From contig JAZBRS010000039.1 in the NCBI GenBank assembly GCA_037176725.1, forward strand, positions 29,052,001-29,116,000: a DNA stretch of 64,000 nucleotides. The letters are read 5' to 3'. This document shows, one piece after another, positions 34,902 through 47,246 of the stretch. This DNA is from Posidonia oceanica (taxonomy: Eukaryota; Streptophyta; Magnoliopsida; Alismatales; Posidoniaceae). A program made the position numbers and the translations under genes. The notes beneath the pieces were generated by a model that did not search any database, had not been told where the DNA came from, and saw only the letters and a list, made by a program, of their open reading frames with translations. Every line of letters starts with the position of its first letter. Within the stretch, counting starts at the first letter, position 1.

Positions 34902-37900
34902 TGTTGACACCCCATTTTGATAGGCCGGGTTGATTGGAATCTTCTGGTGGCTTCTGAACCCGAACCTAGGTCCAAACTCACACCATTCTCTTCCTCTTTC
35001 CCCTCAAAACAAGCCCAAACTCAACCTAAGATTACCCCCCTTTCCCGAACCCGAAAACTACCCAAAATCCATAGAAAAACTCACCTCTCCTGGCTTAACA
35101 AACCCACCGAAAAGACCTTAAGATCTCAGACCAAAACCACTCCCAAAAATCCTAGGAAACTTAGGCAAAACTACCCTTTTTCTACACCTCAAAACCCTTC
35201 AAAAACTTTCTCAAAACCAAACCAAAACATTGGGACCAAGACTAGAGACCCTAGACCCCACACCCACCAAATTTCAGCCCTTTTCGAAACCTCTAAGACC
35301 TCCTTTTGCCCAAATTATCCTTTTCTCTCTCCTAGATTATTCTTTTCTCTCTCCTCTCTCTCTCTCTTGATTATCCTCCCTCTTTTCACCTCCTTTTCTC
35401 CCTCTTTTTTGCCTGGCTGTGGGCCGCCCTTGTGCTCTCATCTGTTCTCAATCTTATTCCTATTTTTATCTTATTTTTACCATTTTCTTTCATTTTCAAA
35501 AAATTACTTTCCTTCAACTCCTCTCTTTCCTATTTATTCCCCCATTTCTCCCTTTTCCTCTCCTTTCTAATTTTCTCTTCTCTTCTCTTACTAAACCTTT
35601 AAAAAACCTTTGAAAACCTTTAAAACTCTAAAACAAAAGAGAAACAAGTTAAAATCCTAAAAACAAATAATTAAAAAACTAACCAAACAATTAAAAACAA
35701 AAGCCTAACTAAATCCAACTAAAAAAGGGAAACCAAGAATGCAACTAAAAAATACGGAACCAACCAAAAGAAAATGCTGTAAAATCAAGAAAAGAAACCA
35801 AAAAGCAATCAAAACAAGTCAAAATAAGAACCTTACTAAAAAACAATCGAAAACAATTCCTAAAAAGAAAAGAAAACAATTAAAAAGTGCCAAGACAACT
35901 AATTAAGAAAAAAGAAGAAACCTAACAAATATAAGAGGAAGAACACAAAAACCAAATTAAAAAAAAAAGAGGGAAAATGATCCAAAAACACCCAACTAAA
36001 AATTTAACAAGAAGTCCTAACAAAAAAAAAGAAATTGATTAAAAGAACCCAACAAACAAAAATCAAAAGCAAACCAAAAAGACTTAAGCAAGAAAAGAGG
36101 ACCAAAATCCAAAATACAAAACCAACTCTAATTAGTTTAAAACAAACTTTAAAAAATCCTAATTAACATCCCAGCTACGTAACAAGGAAAACATAATTAG
36201 AAAACAACTTAAAAGACTTAACAAACATTTAATCAAAATAAAAAACAAATCAAAATAAACAAAACTCTAAAAACCCTAATCAAAACCAAACCTCTTTGAA
36301 CCCAATTAATTAATCAAAAAACAATTATTAAAAACGTAATCAAGGTCCCGACTTAAAACACAATCACTCTAAGAACCTCTCCTATTTTTGTTTTATTTTT
36401 ATTTTTATTTTTTTATCTAATTTATTTATCTCCCTACTCTTCTTCCTTTCTTTCTTCCTTTCTTTTTTCATTCTTTCTTTTTTCTCTCCTTTCTTGGGCC
36501 CAGTCCGGCCTACGTCCCCTCTCCTCCTCCCTTTCTTTTTTTTCCTTTTTTTTTTCTTTCCGCGCGCGCAGGCCCGGCCCACGGCCGCTTCCACCCATCT
36601 TCCCTTCTTCTTCCTCTCCCGCCTTCTCTGATTTTTGCTTTCCTCCTTCTACAACAGCTCCTGCTGTCGACAGCACATCGCCAGACCTGACCGTCCTTAC
36701 ACCTTGCACGCCTCCTGCTCAGGCCGGACCGGCGTGCGCGGCCCTCTGCCCGTGCACCTACCAAGCCTTCTGCCATGCCCTCTCCGAGCCATTAATGGCA
36801 ACCAGAGATCCGGCAGTGGAGAACGATCAAAAGCCAGCAACCAGAGATTCAAAAAACACCCCCTCGGACTGCCCGAAAGCACTCTCTTCTTCCTTGCACT
36901 CCCCTAGCCTGAGAGAGCAGAGAGAACTCTCCCCATTTCCTCTGAAAAAACCAGAATTTCCTTCCCCTCCGTCCGACTCAAACCAGACCCCAAACACCTC
37001 CCAAAATCACTCCGAATTCGCTCCCCAATCTCACCAAAACCTCCAGCTTTCTTTCCCTTCATCCCGCAGCCGAAACCAGTCCAGAAATCGCCCGAAACCA
37101 CCTGAAACCGAAGCAGAGACCCAACTCCCTTCACTCTAGAATTCCCCGCACCACAGCCCACCAGATCATCCCAAACTTCTCCCTGCAACTCACCAGAATC
37201 CCACCTTCCAGACCCACCAAACCATTAGCGATCTCCTCCCTCACAGACCAAATCCCTCACAATAAACACCTACAGCCAACTCCACCAGAAAATCAACCCA
37301 CGACCTATCTTCCCCTCCAGCCCTCCACTAGCCTTTCCAAGCATCCACACACACCCACGAACCCTCCAATCGATCCGGAGAGTAGTAGACACCTCCCCCC
37401 ATCTCAGGCAGCCTCTGCCAAACCCACAGAAGCAAATCTTCCTCTGGGCCGCGAAGCTCCGCTCCGGACCTCCAGAAAGCATCGAAGCCCATCACTGAGT
37501 GGATCCCAGCACTCCCGAGCCGTCGACAGTACCTGCAATCTCTGGACGACCTCCGCCGGCGATCACTGAAGCAGCTGACGTCGGGGGGACACTTTAGCCC
37601 GCGAAAAGGTACCATTCTCCCCCTGTAGTCTAGTTCTTCTCTTCTCGTGCTTTCCCGCCCGTTAGAATGCTGTTTCCTCCCCTTTTCCGCCGAGTCGTCG
37701 CCACCGCTTCATCTTCTTCTCCGGTGAGCTCCAGCTCTGTCTCGCCGCTCCGGTTAGCAGAAAGTAGCTCCAACGGTCGCCTGAGGTCCGCACGACCTCC
37801 AGGAGCGTGGCCATGCTCTCAGATCCCATCCTCGACGCTCCGATCACCCGGTCTGCCTCCGGACAGTCTGCAGACCTCCGTCGTCGTCTCCGATCATCTC

Positions 37901-38419
37901 TAGGCCTCGCCGCCACTCCCCGACGCGACCTAGACCTCTGCCGAGCTCCGGAGAGCATTGCCGACCGTCCCGCGCGTCCCCAGCACCCGTCCTCCGCTCG
38001 CGACGGCCACTGGTAGCACTGTGCTACAATGGTCGTCGGTCTGTAGAGTACTGTAGCATTATTTTTCGTTTACCTTACTATTTTGTTGTTAAATTGCACG
38101 TTTAGTTTCTGTTTTCCGTTTATTGCATTCTGGTCCTGCCCCTGTTAAAAATCCATTTAATTTCATATGTTAATCTTATAAAATTGCATAAAAAAATCCA
38201 AAAATCAGCTAATTGCATGTTAGTCCTTCAGTAGTTAATCTGATTTAAATGCACATATTTTACCTTGATGTATTGCATTTCTGGTCCTTGTTAGTTTTCT
38301 GATTTGCAACTTAATCCTCTGATCTGTTAACTTAGGTTTTATTTACCTTTTTTTCTAACTACATTGCATTGTCTTCCCTCACAGTATCTGATTTTTGCAT
38401 ATTGGTCCTTCATGATGCA

Positions 38420-38750
38420 CAGCATGCATTTAAATGCATAGTTTGCTTATAAAATTGCATTTTTGACCCTACATGATTTACAAATTGCATATAGATCCTC
38501 TGTTGGTCATTTAAATGCATAGTTTGCTTATAAAATTGCATTTTTGACCCTGCATGATTTACAAATTGCATATAGATCCTCTATTGGTCATTTAAATGCA
38601 TAGTTTGCTTATAAAATTGCATTTTTGACCCTGCATGATTTAAAAATTGCATATAGGTTCTCTGAATGTTCACAGTATGTATTTAAATGCATAGTTTGCT
38701 TATAAAATTGCATTTTTGCCCCTTGCATGTTTGAAAAATTACATATAGGC
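38420..38750 (+). repeat. Roughly 80-bp tandem repeat in the 3' LTR
   Basis: Three to four units with TTGCATTTTTGACCCTGC and TTGCATATAGATCCTC, period about 80-81 bp. It has one unit more than the 5' LTR, which accounts for most of the length difference between the LTRs. Confidence 0.85.
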
Positions 38751-39359
38751 CCCTGTTTGCATTCCAGATCACTCATACCCCTGTTTTGCTGGAAAATTTG
38801 CATTTTAAACCCTGTTGATTTCAAAATTGCATGTCGACTTACCATTCAATTTTTAAACCTGCCCTGATGCATGGCCACCTTGAAAATTTGCATTTTGAAC
38901 CCTGCACTTTGTAAAATTGCATTCAAACCCCCATCTTTTTCAAAATTACATATAAGTCCCTTTTTTTTTTTCTGAAAAGTCATCCTTAAGTCTCTTCTTA
39001 CATTCCGCATGCATTGCATCCCTGCATCCGGCATCCTTTGCACACACTCAGGCATCTTTAGCTCCCGTTTACACGGGAGGACCTGTTTTGCACGCCCCTT
39101 AGGTCCCTTTTACACTTAGATCTTATCTTCTCCCCTGTTCTGGCTTCCTGCCCTGAAGTCTGGATATCTTCAGATCCGGCCGTTGGATCTTCTCAAGTAA
39201 GCTGCCAGGACGACCCTGGCGGAGCACTCTTCAGCATGGACAATCAGATTTCAGATCAGGCTTCAGGTTTCCAAGGTAAGTCCTCTTGAACTTCGGCAGC
39301 ATTGTTTGCATATCATTCGCATTGCATGGCTTTTGCGCGCTTCTTTTCGCTTTGTTTCT

Positions 39360-40068
39360 CGCACCGTTTTGCGTGCCGCTATGTTTTCTCGCACCGTTTT
39401 GCGTGCCGCTTTGTTTTCTTGCACGTTTTGCGTGCCGCTTCGTTTTCTTGCACCGTTTTACGTGCCGCTCTGTTTTTGTGCACCGTTTTGCATGCCGCTT
39501 CGTTTTTTTGCACCGTTTTGCGTGCTGCTCTGTTTTCACGCACTGTTTTGCGTGCCGCTTTGTTTTCTCGCACCGTTTTGCGTGCTGCTTTGTTTCCTTG
39601 CACCGTTTTACGTGTCGCTCTTTTTTCACGCACCGTTTTGCGTGCTGCTTCGTTTTCTTGCACCATTTTGCGTGCCACTCTATTTTCGTGCACCATTTTG
39701 CGTGCCGTTTCGTTTTCTTGCACCGTTTTGCGTGCTGCTCTGTTTTCGAGCACCGTTTTGCATGTCGCTTTGTTTTCTCGCACCGTTTTGCGTGCTATTT
39801 CGTTTTCTTGCACCGTTTTGCGTGCCGCCTTGTTTTCTTGCACCATTTTGCGTGCCTCGCCCGTTTCTTGCACCGTTTCGTGTGCCGGCTTTGTTTCTTG
39901 CGCCGTTTTACGTGTCTCGCTTGTTTCTTGCACCGTTCTGCATGCTGACTTTGTTCTTCACACTGTTTCGCGTCCTTGCTTCGTTTCCCACATCGTTTTG
40001 CGTGTTGGCTTCGTTTCTCGCATCGTTTTGCGTTCTTGCTTCGTTTCTCGCACCGTTTTGCGTGTTTC
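39360..40068 (+). repeat. 30-bp tandem array in the 3' LTR, about 24 units
   Basis: Counterpart of 18783-19530, with GCACCGTTTTGCGTGCC cores every 30 bp, one unit shorter. The open frames on both strands are artefacts of the unit length. Confidence 0.93.
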
Positions 40069-40773
40069 ATGTTGTTTCCCTTGCATGTCGCCCGCATTGC
40101 CTGTTTTCACCGCTGTTTTGTTTTATCGCCTACATTTGCATATAGGGCGGTGATGCTTACCGCCTGGAGTTCTGACGAGCCAGGTTCCGCCCGATTCGGA
40201 ACACAGACAGCGTTGCTGAGCGCTTAGATTGCACGTTCACTTTCTTGCATTGCTTTCCATCACTTAGAGCACACCTTTGAGCACTTAGATAGGCATCCAT
40301 TGGCACTTAGGCATTCAAAATCTGCATTTCCCTGCGTATGCGAGCGTAAGCTTAGGAAGACCGATTCTCGGGCGTGTCGGGGGTGCCTAACACCTTCCCC
40401 GCACGTAACAGGAGTCCTTGCCCTCTCTCTTGGTCCGCAATGACCATATTGCCCTTATCCTAGGCACGAGTCACATCATTTGCATTCATTTGCATCTCAT
40501 TTCTTCTGCATTGCCTTGCATTGCATCTCTTGCTTGGTTTTGCGTGGTTATTCACGCATTTCCCCGGTTTTCCTTGTCTCCTGATCTAATAGACTTGGTG
40601 GCGACTCCGATTTTATCTTATCTTCTTCTTTTCTTCTCTTTTTTCCTTTTTTAAAATGTTTTCAAGTTAAGTCTTCCTTCTCGGACATAGCCGCTAATAG
40701 TGAGCCTGATTCTGATCGGTGCACACGAGCTTTGGCAATGTGCATGGATGATCTGAACACCGGGATTACTACA

Positions 40774-41087
40774 GTTATACACTGGGAGTCCAGCGGATAA
40801 CGTTATACATTGGGAGTCCAGCGGATAATGGCCTCCGAGGCACAGCTGCCAGGATCAAGGAATATCCCCTAATTAAAACATGATTAAGTGTCATTAAGCT
40901 GGTGTTAATTGCTTTGACTGGTCAACAAAGTCTAAAGAAGGCAAAAACACGGATTTTGGATTTGGCCAAATAAAGAAAGTTTGGGGCTGGCACTGGGCTC
41001 CACGTTAGACGCTGGAAAACCAGCGGCCAATGTTAACCGTTGGAAAACCAACGGCCAATGTTATAAGCTGGGAATCCAGCGTACAAC
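40774..41087. repeat. Palindromic 28-mers in the D U3
   Basis: Five units of exactly 28 bp: 40774-40801, 40802-40829, 41004-41031, 41032-41059, 41060-41087. Left arm of 12, loop of 4, right arm of 12. In unit 41004 the inner stem is CGCTGG/CCAGCG; in unit 41032 it is CGTTGG/CCAACG, a paired change. The first five bases of the first unit are the target duplication of element 1. Confidence 0.9.
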
Positions 41088-41299
41088 ACCCTCAGTCAGT
41101 CCTTCTTCCAAATTTGGTCAAGAAATGAAGAACATTCAAGTTGTTGACACTTGAGGCTTAGATAGGGATAACGTTTTGAATCGGAGAAAAGGTGTTTGGC
41201 TCAAGTAGGATGTATTGGATTGAGCAAAGAGCTTCTAAGGGTGACCTAATGCAATAGACTATACTACTATGAAGGGAGTGCCAAAAAGGGGTATCTACA
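40774..41299 (-). mobile_element. Element D, right segment: start of its LTR (U3)
   Basis: Continues D after element 1. On the minus strand the LTR starts TGTAGATACCCC at 41299, matching the start of LTR B at 55473. Two palindromic 28-mers lie at 40774-40829 and three at 41004-41087. The adjoining sequence at 41300 is plus-strand gag-protease (C), so D inserted there; its other end and target duplicate lie left of the window. Confidence 0.88.
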
Positions 41300-41914
41300 C
41301 CAGCATCGTCCACCAGCCTCTACCGGAGCATTCCAACCCGGAAGGCGCGAGGACCTCGGGAATTCATTCTCTCTTCCCTTCTAGGCCTGCCACGTCTGTG
41401 GTAGACCCCTCTCAGCTTATCCATGATATTTCTGAGCCCTTTCCTCTCTCCCTCTACCGTGCGGCGGTTGCCGGCTCCGAGTTGAGGATTCATATGATCT
41501 GACCGTGTGCCATGCCGGAGTGCTTCACTGTGCACCCTACCATGCATCCTCAGGCTCCTACCCCTGTTCACCTTTAGGCTAGACCTCAGGCCCAAGCCCC
41601 TGCCTCCATCTTAGGAAGACCACAGTTAGGACCCCCTGTTCGCCTACTAGCTAGGTCTCAACCAGGGCCCTCCTCACCTTCCCAGTAGCATCACCCTTTT
41701 CCCCATCGCCCAGCAAATGCCACTGTAGCCCCTCTTGTGCTCACAGCACATGCTCCCACAGTTATTAACCTAATCGGGGACACTCATCGCGTGCCCTACA
41801 ACTACGCCATGGAAACGTGTGCGGAAGCCACGCGATCGGGGAGGGTCTACTAGCCCGCAGCACCGATGGTAAGGCCCAGCCATCCAGCACCCACTGTACC
41901 CCCACCAGCAAGCC

Positions 41915-41990
41915 AACCTGTAGCACCTCCAGCATCAGGCCAACCTGCAGCACCTCCAGCATCAGGCCAACCCCCTATACCTAGCATAGC
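41915..41990 (+). repeat. Short 27-bp coding repeat in C
   Basis: Two to three copies of a 27-bp unit with CCAGCATCAGGCCAACC, encoding Pro/Ala/Ser/Gly/Gln repeats in the linker before the protease. Element 1 lacks it at the equivalent place. Confidence 0.75.
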
Positions 41991-44095
41991 AGAGCCTGCA
42001 ACCAAAGCATCTCCTCCTACCACCAAAAAGGGCCAACCCAAGGTTGACATTACCTCCCAGCTTAAGAAGGTTAGGGCAGATATTTCCATATGGGACCTCA
42101 TACACTCATCTTCTGAACACCGCGAGGCTTTTCTCCGCGTGTTCTAAGCAGCTCATGTGTCCCAAGCTATAGAACCTGTAGCCTTGGAAAGCATGGTAGG
42201 CGTGATCGCGGAGCCTCTGGTCATCTCTTTCATGAGTGATGAGCTACCTTCAGTGGGGATTAATCACAACCAGCCCCTGTTTGTCACGGTGCAATTCAAA
42301 AACTTCCGCATTCCCCTGTCGCTGGTTGATAACGGATCAGGCTTTAACGTCTGTCCCTTGCGCACAGCAACGGGCTCAGATTCAAAGCCGAGGATATCAC
42401 TCCGGCGATAAAGGGAATGACAGCTTTTGATAATACCCACCATGACTTCCTAGGGATCTTGATTATTCCTCTCACAATTGGCCCGGTCGTATTCAATGTA
42501 GAATTCTACATTGTCGACTTGGAGACCAATTTCAATCTTCTGCTTGGGCACACTTGGCATCATAAGCATCAGACCATCCCCTCGACCATCCCCGCGGCGA
42601 CGATGTTATCGTTGTCATGGCAGAAAACTTTGAGAAGGAGCAGATTGAGGCGGTTGGTCCCATCTCTTCATAGACTGTCCCCTTTGACCTTGAGCTTTCA
42701 GATGCCTTATATCGCATTAACCGGTGTGAGCCGGTTAACTTTATTCTTGATCTTGAACGCGTCAACTCCTTGGCCGTTCACAGCAACCCCTTCCGGATGG
42801 TTGAAAGCGTCTATCACAGGTGGGGCTATGTCAAGGGAACACCGCTTGGGCGATACTGCCAGGGAATCACTGAGCCGATCAGAGCAGCAGAGCGAAGAGA
42901 CTCCGAAGGTCTTGGATACGACCTATAGTCTAGCGAAGATGGACGCCTGCAGCCAAAGAATCAGAGGATGGCCATCCCTCGGGACCTCACTAACTTTACC
43001 AGTGCAGGTACCCTTGATTCAAGCAGCAGTAAAGCCACAGCACAGCAAATATCATGCCTGAGCTCTCCGCTGCCGACAGCAGAGTGGGTATGCATTGAGG
43101 ACTACTACTCAGATGAGGAGCAGTCTGGCACAATTGAAGCTGCCCCAACTAGCAGTAAGACTCAGCTTAGCATAGCAGCAACTCGGTCGGTTTGTTTGGC
43201 ACTTACTGATGCAGCAGCAGCAGAATTAGCAGGCCCTGCGGTAGGATTGACAATCTCTCCTCTTTCTGTAGTTTCACCAGCACCACCGACAGCATCAGCA
43301 GCAGCTTCGGGGTCAAGAGCATGCCCTCAGGCACTATTCAGCAGTCCGCTTGTGGCTGCAGCCGCACTAGCATGGAAGTCACATTTTCCGACGGTGCAGT
43401 CAGTCGGATCAGACGGCAGCGTGACTCGGCCCGCTTCATTGACAGCGCCACAAGCAAGCCAGGTGGCTCTATCAGGCATACTGCTTTCAGCTTCAGCAGA
43501 TCCAGCTTTGTGGAGGATCCCCGCCGCCACTACAAGGAGACAACCACTGTCACCCATGGGCACCGGTGCTTTGTCCTTCAGCACAGCCACCTAGCCATCG
43601 GCCCTCCAGAGGAGCACTTTTGCCTCCCCTCCAGCAGCAGTAGTGACCTTGGCAGCATACCCACCAGCAGCACACCTAGTGGTGGCTTAGAGCCAGAAGC
43701 CACCGCTGCCTACTACGTCGACTCACCCTCGGATGAGGAGGCAGGAGCAGCTGTAGAGGCTCAGATTGACTTCATGATGGGGGACTTGGAGCAACTGTTC
43801 CAAGAGCAGCTTGTGTCCTTGGCAGAGGACATTACAGAGCATCAGGTAGCGAGGAAAGGGAAAGCCGTGGTCATGGATCCCTTCCAGCAGGAAGATCACG
43901 CCTCTATCATGGTCCTAGAAGAAGATCTAGTAGCAGCAGCACCCATTAGACCCGATGATCTAATCACCCTACAGTTAGGGGGTGGGTCTAGATGGATTGT
44001 GCAGCACATGCCCCACTCGGGCAACGCAGCAAGCAACAGTACACAGATCAGCCGCCAGCCTGTCATATTTTCCACAAGCACATTAGAATATGCGG

Positions 44096-44290
44096 AGGAA
44101 GCACCAGCATCAGCACCCGCAACATCAGCAGCAGCACTCGTAGCATCAGCATCAGCACCTGCAGCATCAGCACTAGCACTCGTAGCATAAGCACTAGCAC
44201 TCGCAGCATCAGCATCAGCACCCACAGCATCAGCAGCAGCACCCGCAGCATGAGTAGCAGCACACGTAGCATAGCCAGCATCAGCAGCCA
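44096..44290 (+). repeat. GCA/TCA-rich microsatellite-like repeat in C
   Basis: Runs of GCATCAGCA, GCACCC and GCACTCGTA triplets encode Ala/Ser-rich sequence. The matching linker in element 1 (about 26580-26760) is less repetitive, so this is a local expansion. Confidence 0.8.
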
Positions 44291-44310
44291 CAGCACGAAG
44301 GGAGGAAGTC

Positions 44311-45218
44311 TGGGAACGTTCTCGGACCCTCAAGCATGCAATGGGGTTGAGGATTCGATCTCAGATGCTCGCCGGAGTTGGCGGACAGGAGGTGGAAGAA
44401 GCTTGCCGGCAATAGGTTCGATAGGCAATTGCGAGCGCGGTCAGGCTTGGGATTGCTCAAGGAAGGTGGGGATCGCATAAGGAAGCAAGGGGGAATGCAC
44501 TAGAGCTCTCAGATTGCAAATGCGGTTGCTGTGCGAGTGAGTGTGGTGGTTCGAAGTGGCGGTGGAGAGTTGGGTTTTGATCAAACGGCCAGCTCGCGAC
44601 ACGAGGAAGAAGGGGCAGTGAGAGGCCGTGAGAGCGGGTTCTACGCCAGTGTTTGCAGGGGAGTAAGTGGTGAGGGCAACGGCGAGTAAGTGCGGCCATG
44701 CAAGGACGATGAAGTCATCAATTGCAGGCTACCGGTGAAGGCGGTGGAAGGTTGCTGTGGGTGCAAGTGGATTTGGCGAGAAGGTGACCGGTGGTAGAGG
44801 AGTTAGTGCGGTTTGGTGGCTAGTGGGTGGCCGGGAGCGGGCGAGTAAGTGGTCAAAAGGGATGGGCGGTGAACGGAGGCGGTGACCGGGAGCAGCCGAG
44901 GCGGTAAGCTTGGGCAGTGGTTTTGAGTTGTAGTCCAATCGCCTGTTGCAGTGGCGTCTGACTCAGTCACCGCTTGAGGACGCGACCAGGTTCAATAGCC
45001 TATGCATGCGGTGCCTAAAAGTGCCACTCAGAAGTTGGGCTGCAAATGGGCTTGGGCTTGGGCTCAAATGCTTGGGTTGAAATTGGAAAAGAAAAGAGGT
45101 GATTTTGGGTTGGCTTTGGGTTTGGAATTGGGTGATTTTGAAATGGGCTTTGCTGTGGCACAACGAACAAATCTCTAGCAATTCTCCAATAAAAGCCTGC
45201 CAAAATGGGGTGTCTACA
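44311..45218 (-). mobile_element. Element E: truncated 3' LTR
   Basis: On the minus strand it starts TGTAGACACCCC at 45218 and runs about 900 bp before meeting C. Its first 250 bases resemble the start of LTR F in layout (CCCAAGCCCATTT, CTCAAAACC). The LTR 3' end is missing; the junction with C near 44310 shows no TGTA end, so this is a deletion or illegitimate-recombination breakpoint. No gene. Confidence 0.75.
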
Positions 45219-45235
45219 GATGCCCCTCCCTAAGC
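45219..45235 (-). promoter_or_regulatory. Polypurine tract of element E
   Basis: Minus strand: GCTTAGGGAGGGGCATC directly before the LTR start, identical in its last 13 bases to that of element 1. The next 65 bp (to about 45300) also match element 1 upstream of its tract. Confidence 0.9.
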
Positions 45236-45559
45236 GAGGTCAAGCGAAGTGAGACCGTGGCTCAGGGTTGACAAGACACCCTACCCAACACTGGCAAGAG
45301 CACAGAGGCTAACGGCGTGAGTCATTTATTTGGCGGATGCATTGAAAATCATGACTCGCCACCGCAGGCGAAATGTAGGTGCAGATGCGAATGCGAATGA
45401 CATGAATGCTAATGTAATGCGATGCTAATGCAGGGAGATGCTAATGCAAGGAGGCAAGCTGGTGGTTAGTCCAACTTGCGCAAAAAGCAGCACCAGACAA
45501 GACTGATGTGCTTGTTGCCCAAGCAGTTAGAGCTACCAGTCTGAAATGGGAGTAGATAA

Positions 45560-46735
45560 AGTAGCTTGTCCTTGCCTAAGCAAGCAAGCAAGCGGCCAGA
45601 GCCACGCAAAAGGGGCAGGATTCCAAGAATGCGCGAGGGAAGAGAGGCATCTCTTTCTGCCAAATCGGAAGGCAAGCAAGAAAGCAAGAAAAGGGAGGGC
45701 AAGCAGGGCTTCGTCCGCCCGGAGTGAAGCTATGCAAGGGCTGATCCTCGCACAAGGATACAGGGAAGGACTCAGCGCACATGGAGCATGGGAAGGGCTT
45801 GTCCTCGCACGAGGAAGCAGACAAGGGACTCTGTGCACCAAACGGAGTCACCAGAGGGGGCTTGTCCCCGCACGAGAAGCAAGCATGGTCTCCATGCAGA
45901 CGGAGCCGAAAAAGCTTGTCCTCGCACGAGGAAGCAAGCAGGGGATTCCGTGCGGACGGAATCCGGGGAGCTTGTCCTCACACGAGGAAGCAAGCAGGCC
46001 TGACCTCCCACAAGGAAACAGGCGGGGGACTTCGTTCGCACCAAACGGAGTTACCAAGGGGGGGCTTGTCCTCGCACGAGGAAGCAAGCGAGCCTGACCT
46101 TGCACGAGGAAATAGGCAGGGGACTTCGTTCACACCAAACGGAGTCACCGAGGGGGCTTGCCCCCGATCGGGGAAGCAAGCGGGCTGATCCTCGCATGAA
46201 GAAACAGGTAGGGGACTTCGTTCGCACCAAATGGAGTCACCAAGGGGGCTTGTCCTCGCATGAGGGAGCAAGCGGGCCTGACCACGCATGAGGAAATAGG
46301 CAGGGGACTTCTTTCGCACCAAACGGAGTCGCTAAAGGGGCTTTGTCCTTGCACGAGGAAGAAAGCAGGCCTGACCTCGCACGAGGAAACAAGCGGGGGA
46401 CTTCATTCACACCAAACGGAGTCGCCGAGGGGGGCTTGTCCTCGCACGAGGAAGCAAACGGGGCACGCATAGGCTTGTCCTCGATCGAGGAACAAGCGGG
46501 CCTGATCCTCGCACGAGGAAACAGGCAAAAACTCCGTCCGCACAGAGCCTGCGCTAGGGCTTGTCCTCGCACGAGGAAACAAGCGGGGCTGATCCTCGCA
46601 CAAGGAAACAAACAGGGGACTCCGTCCACACAGAGTCGAGCAAAGGCTTGTCCTCGCACGAGGAAGCAAGCGGGCCTGACCTCGCACGAGGAAACAGGCA
46701 GAGGACTCCATGCACCAAACGGAGTCGCACAAAGA
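45560..46735 (-). repeat. Element E: 3' array, roughly 110-bp units with TCCTCG/CGAGGA stem
   Basis: About nine to ten irregular units with GCTTGTCCTCGCACGAGGAA, GACCTCGCACGAGGAAAC and ACCAAACGGAGTCAC. TCCTCG-CA-CGAGGA is a perfect inverted repeat that recurs twice per unit. Open frames across it on both strands are artefacts. It is unrelated in sequence to the arrays of element 1, although the flanking sequence is homologous. The 260 bp before it (45300-45560) hold no gene. Confidence 0.88.
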
Positions 46736-46786
46736 GAAAAGAAAAGGAGAAAGGGAGTGATATCATAGGGCAACTAAAAGAAGATG

Positions 46787-46814
46787 CCCTTGGTATCAGG
46801 AATGATACCAGGGG
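46787..46814 (-). other. Stem-loop between ORF3 and array in E
   Basis: CCCTTGGTAT, 8-nt loop, ATACCAGGGG: same stem as 33176-33202 in element 1, in the same place relative to ORF3 and the LTR. The 430 bp between it and ORF3 (46815-47246) hold no gene. Confidence 0.75.
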
Positions 46815-47246
46815 ATAGACGAAGCGTCCCTGGCATCGAAAAAGCGAAGCATACAGACAAAACAGACGTGACGTGTTTGCCAGACGAGTAGTTAGGGGTA
46901 CCAGCCTGGAGGATGATCCAGGCGAAAGCGCTTGCAGCGGCGTGCTTGCTTTGACAGCGTGGGTCTACTGAGGTTCTGGCATGCAGATTGATTGCCAGGG
47001 GAACTTTGTTGCAGCTCCCTTGTGCTGAGAGTCCTAGTTGCTGCTCCTGGCTCTCTAAAGTGCTTGATGCATGTCCTGCAACATCCTGGCAGGAACAAAT
47101 ATGCAAAGGGCTGGGCATGCAATACAATCAAATGGCATGAAACATCTTTGCATTGATTGAATCTCTGGTTACATGCCTATGCTAGGCTAAAAGAGATGCA
47201 GCATGATTCAAAAAAAACTGAACAAGCAAGCAACTGCACAGATGCC

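Larger units (their letters stand above)
8396..40773 (+). mobile_element. Element 1: complete 32.4-kb Tat-type LTR retrotransposon
   Basis: Both LTRs begin TGTTGACACCCC and end ATTACTACA. A primer binding site follows the 5' LTR, a polypurine tract precedes the 3' LTR, and a GTTAT target duplication flanks the whole. Order: 5' LTR, leader, gag, protease, G-patch-like piece, RT, RNase H, second RNase H, integrase, ORF3, two arrays, 3' LTR. Without the 5.99-kb solo LTR inside the 5' LTR it is about 26.4 kb. All proteins are interrupted by stops or frameshifts, so it is not autonomous now. The LTRs are near-identical over long stretches, suggesting fairly recent insertion. Confidence 0.95.
34902..40773 (+). 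repeat. Element 1: 3' LTR (5872 bp)
   Basis: Starts TGTTGACACCCC, ends ATTACTACA, and is uninterrupted. It aligns along its whole length with the two parts of the 5' LTR. It contains the A-rich block (about 35600-36360), a pyrimidine tract, a GC-rich section, 80-bp repeats, a donor-like site at 39276, the 30-bp array and the terminal conserved block with GGTGGCGACTCCG near 40598. No gene. Confidence 0.95.
41300..44310 (+). pseudogene. Element C: gag C-terminus and protease remnant
   Basis: Aligns with 23723-26790 of element 1 in the same orientation. It contains the linker (QPLPEHSNPEGARTSGIHSL), the lead-in KVRADISIWDLIHSSSEHRE, the active site SLVDNGSGFNVCPL (near 42325), LLGHTWHHKHQTIPST, and a G-patch-like piece near 42815. 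Numerous stops (for example TAA at 42147 where CAA is expected) and frameshifts break it. It is cut by D on the left and by the E LTR on the right near 44310. A different but close relative of element 1, it is the oldest layer in the window. Confidence 0.85.

Noticed and set aside
45546..46773. Reading frames up to 183 codons on both strands in the E array
   Set aside because: Repeat translations (ARTSKQA-like text) from the hairpin array; no domain.
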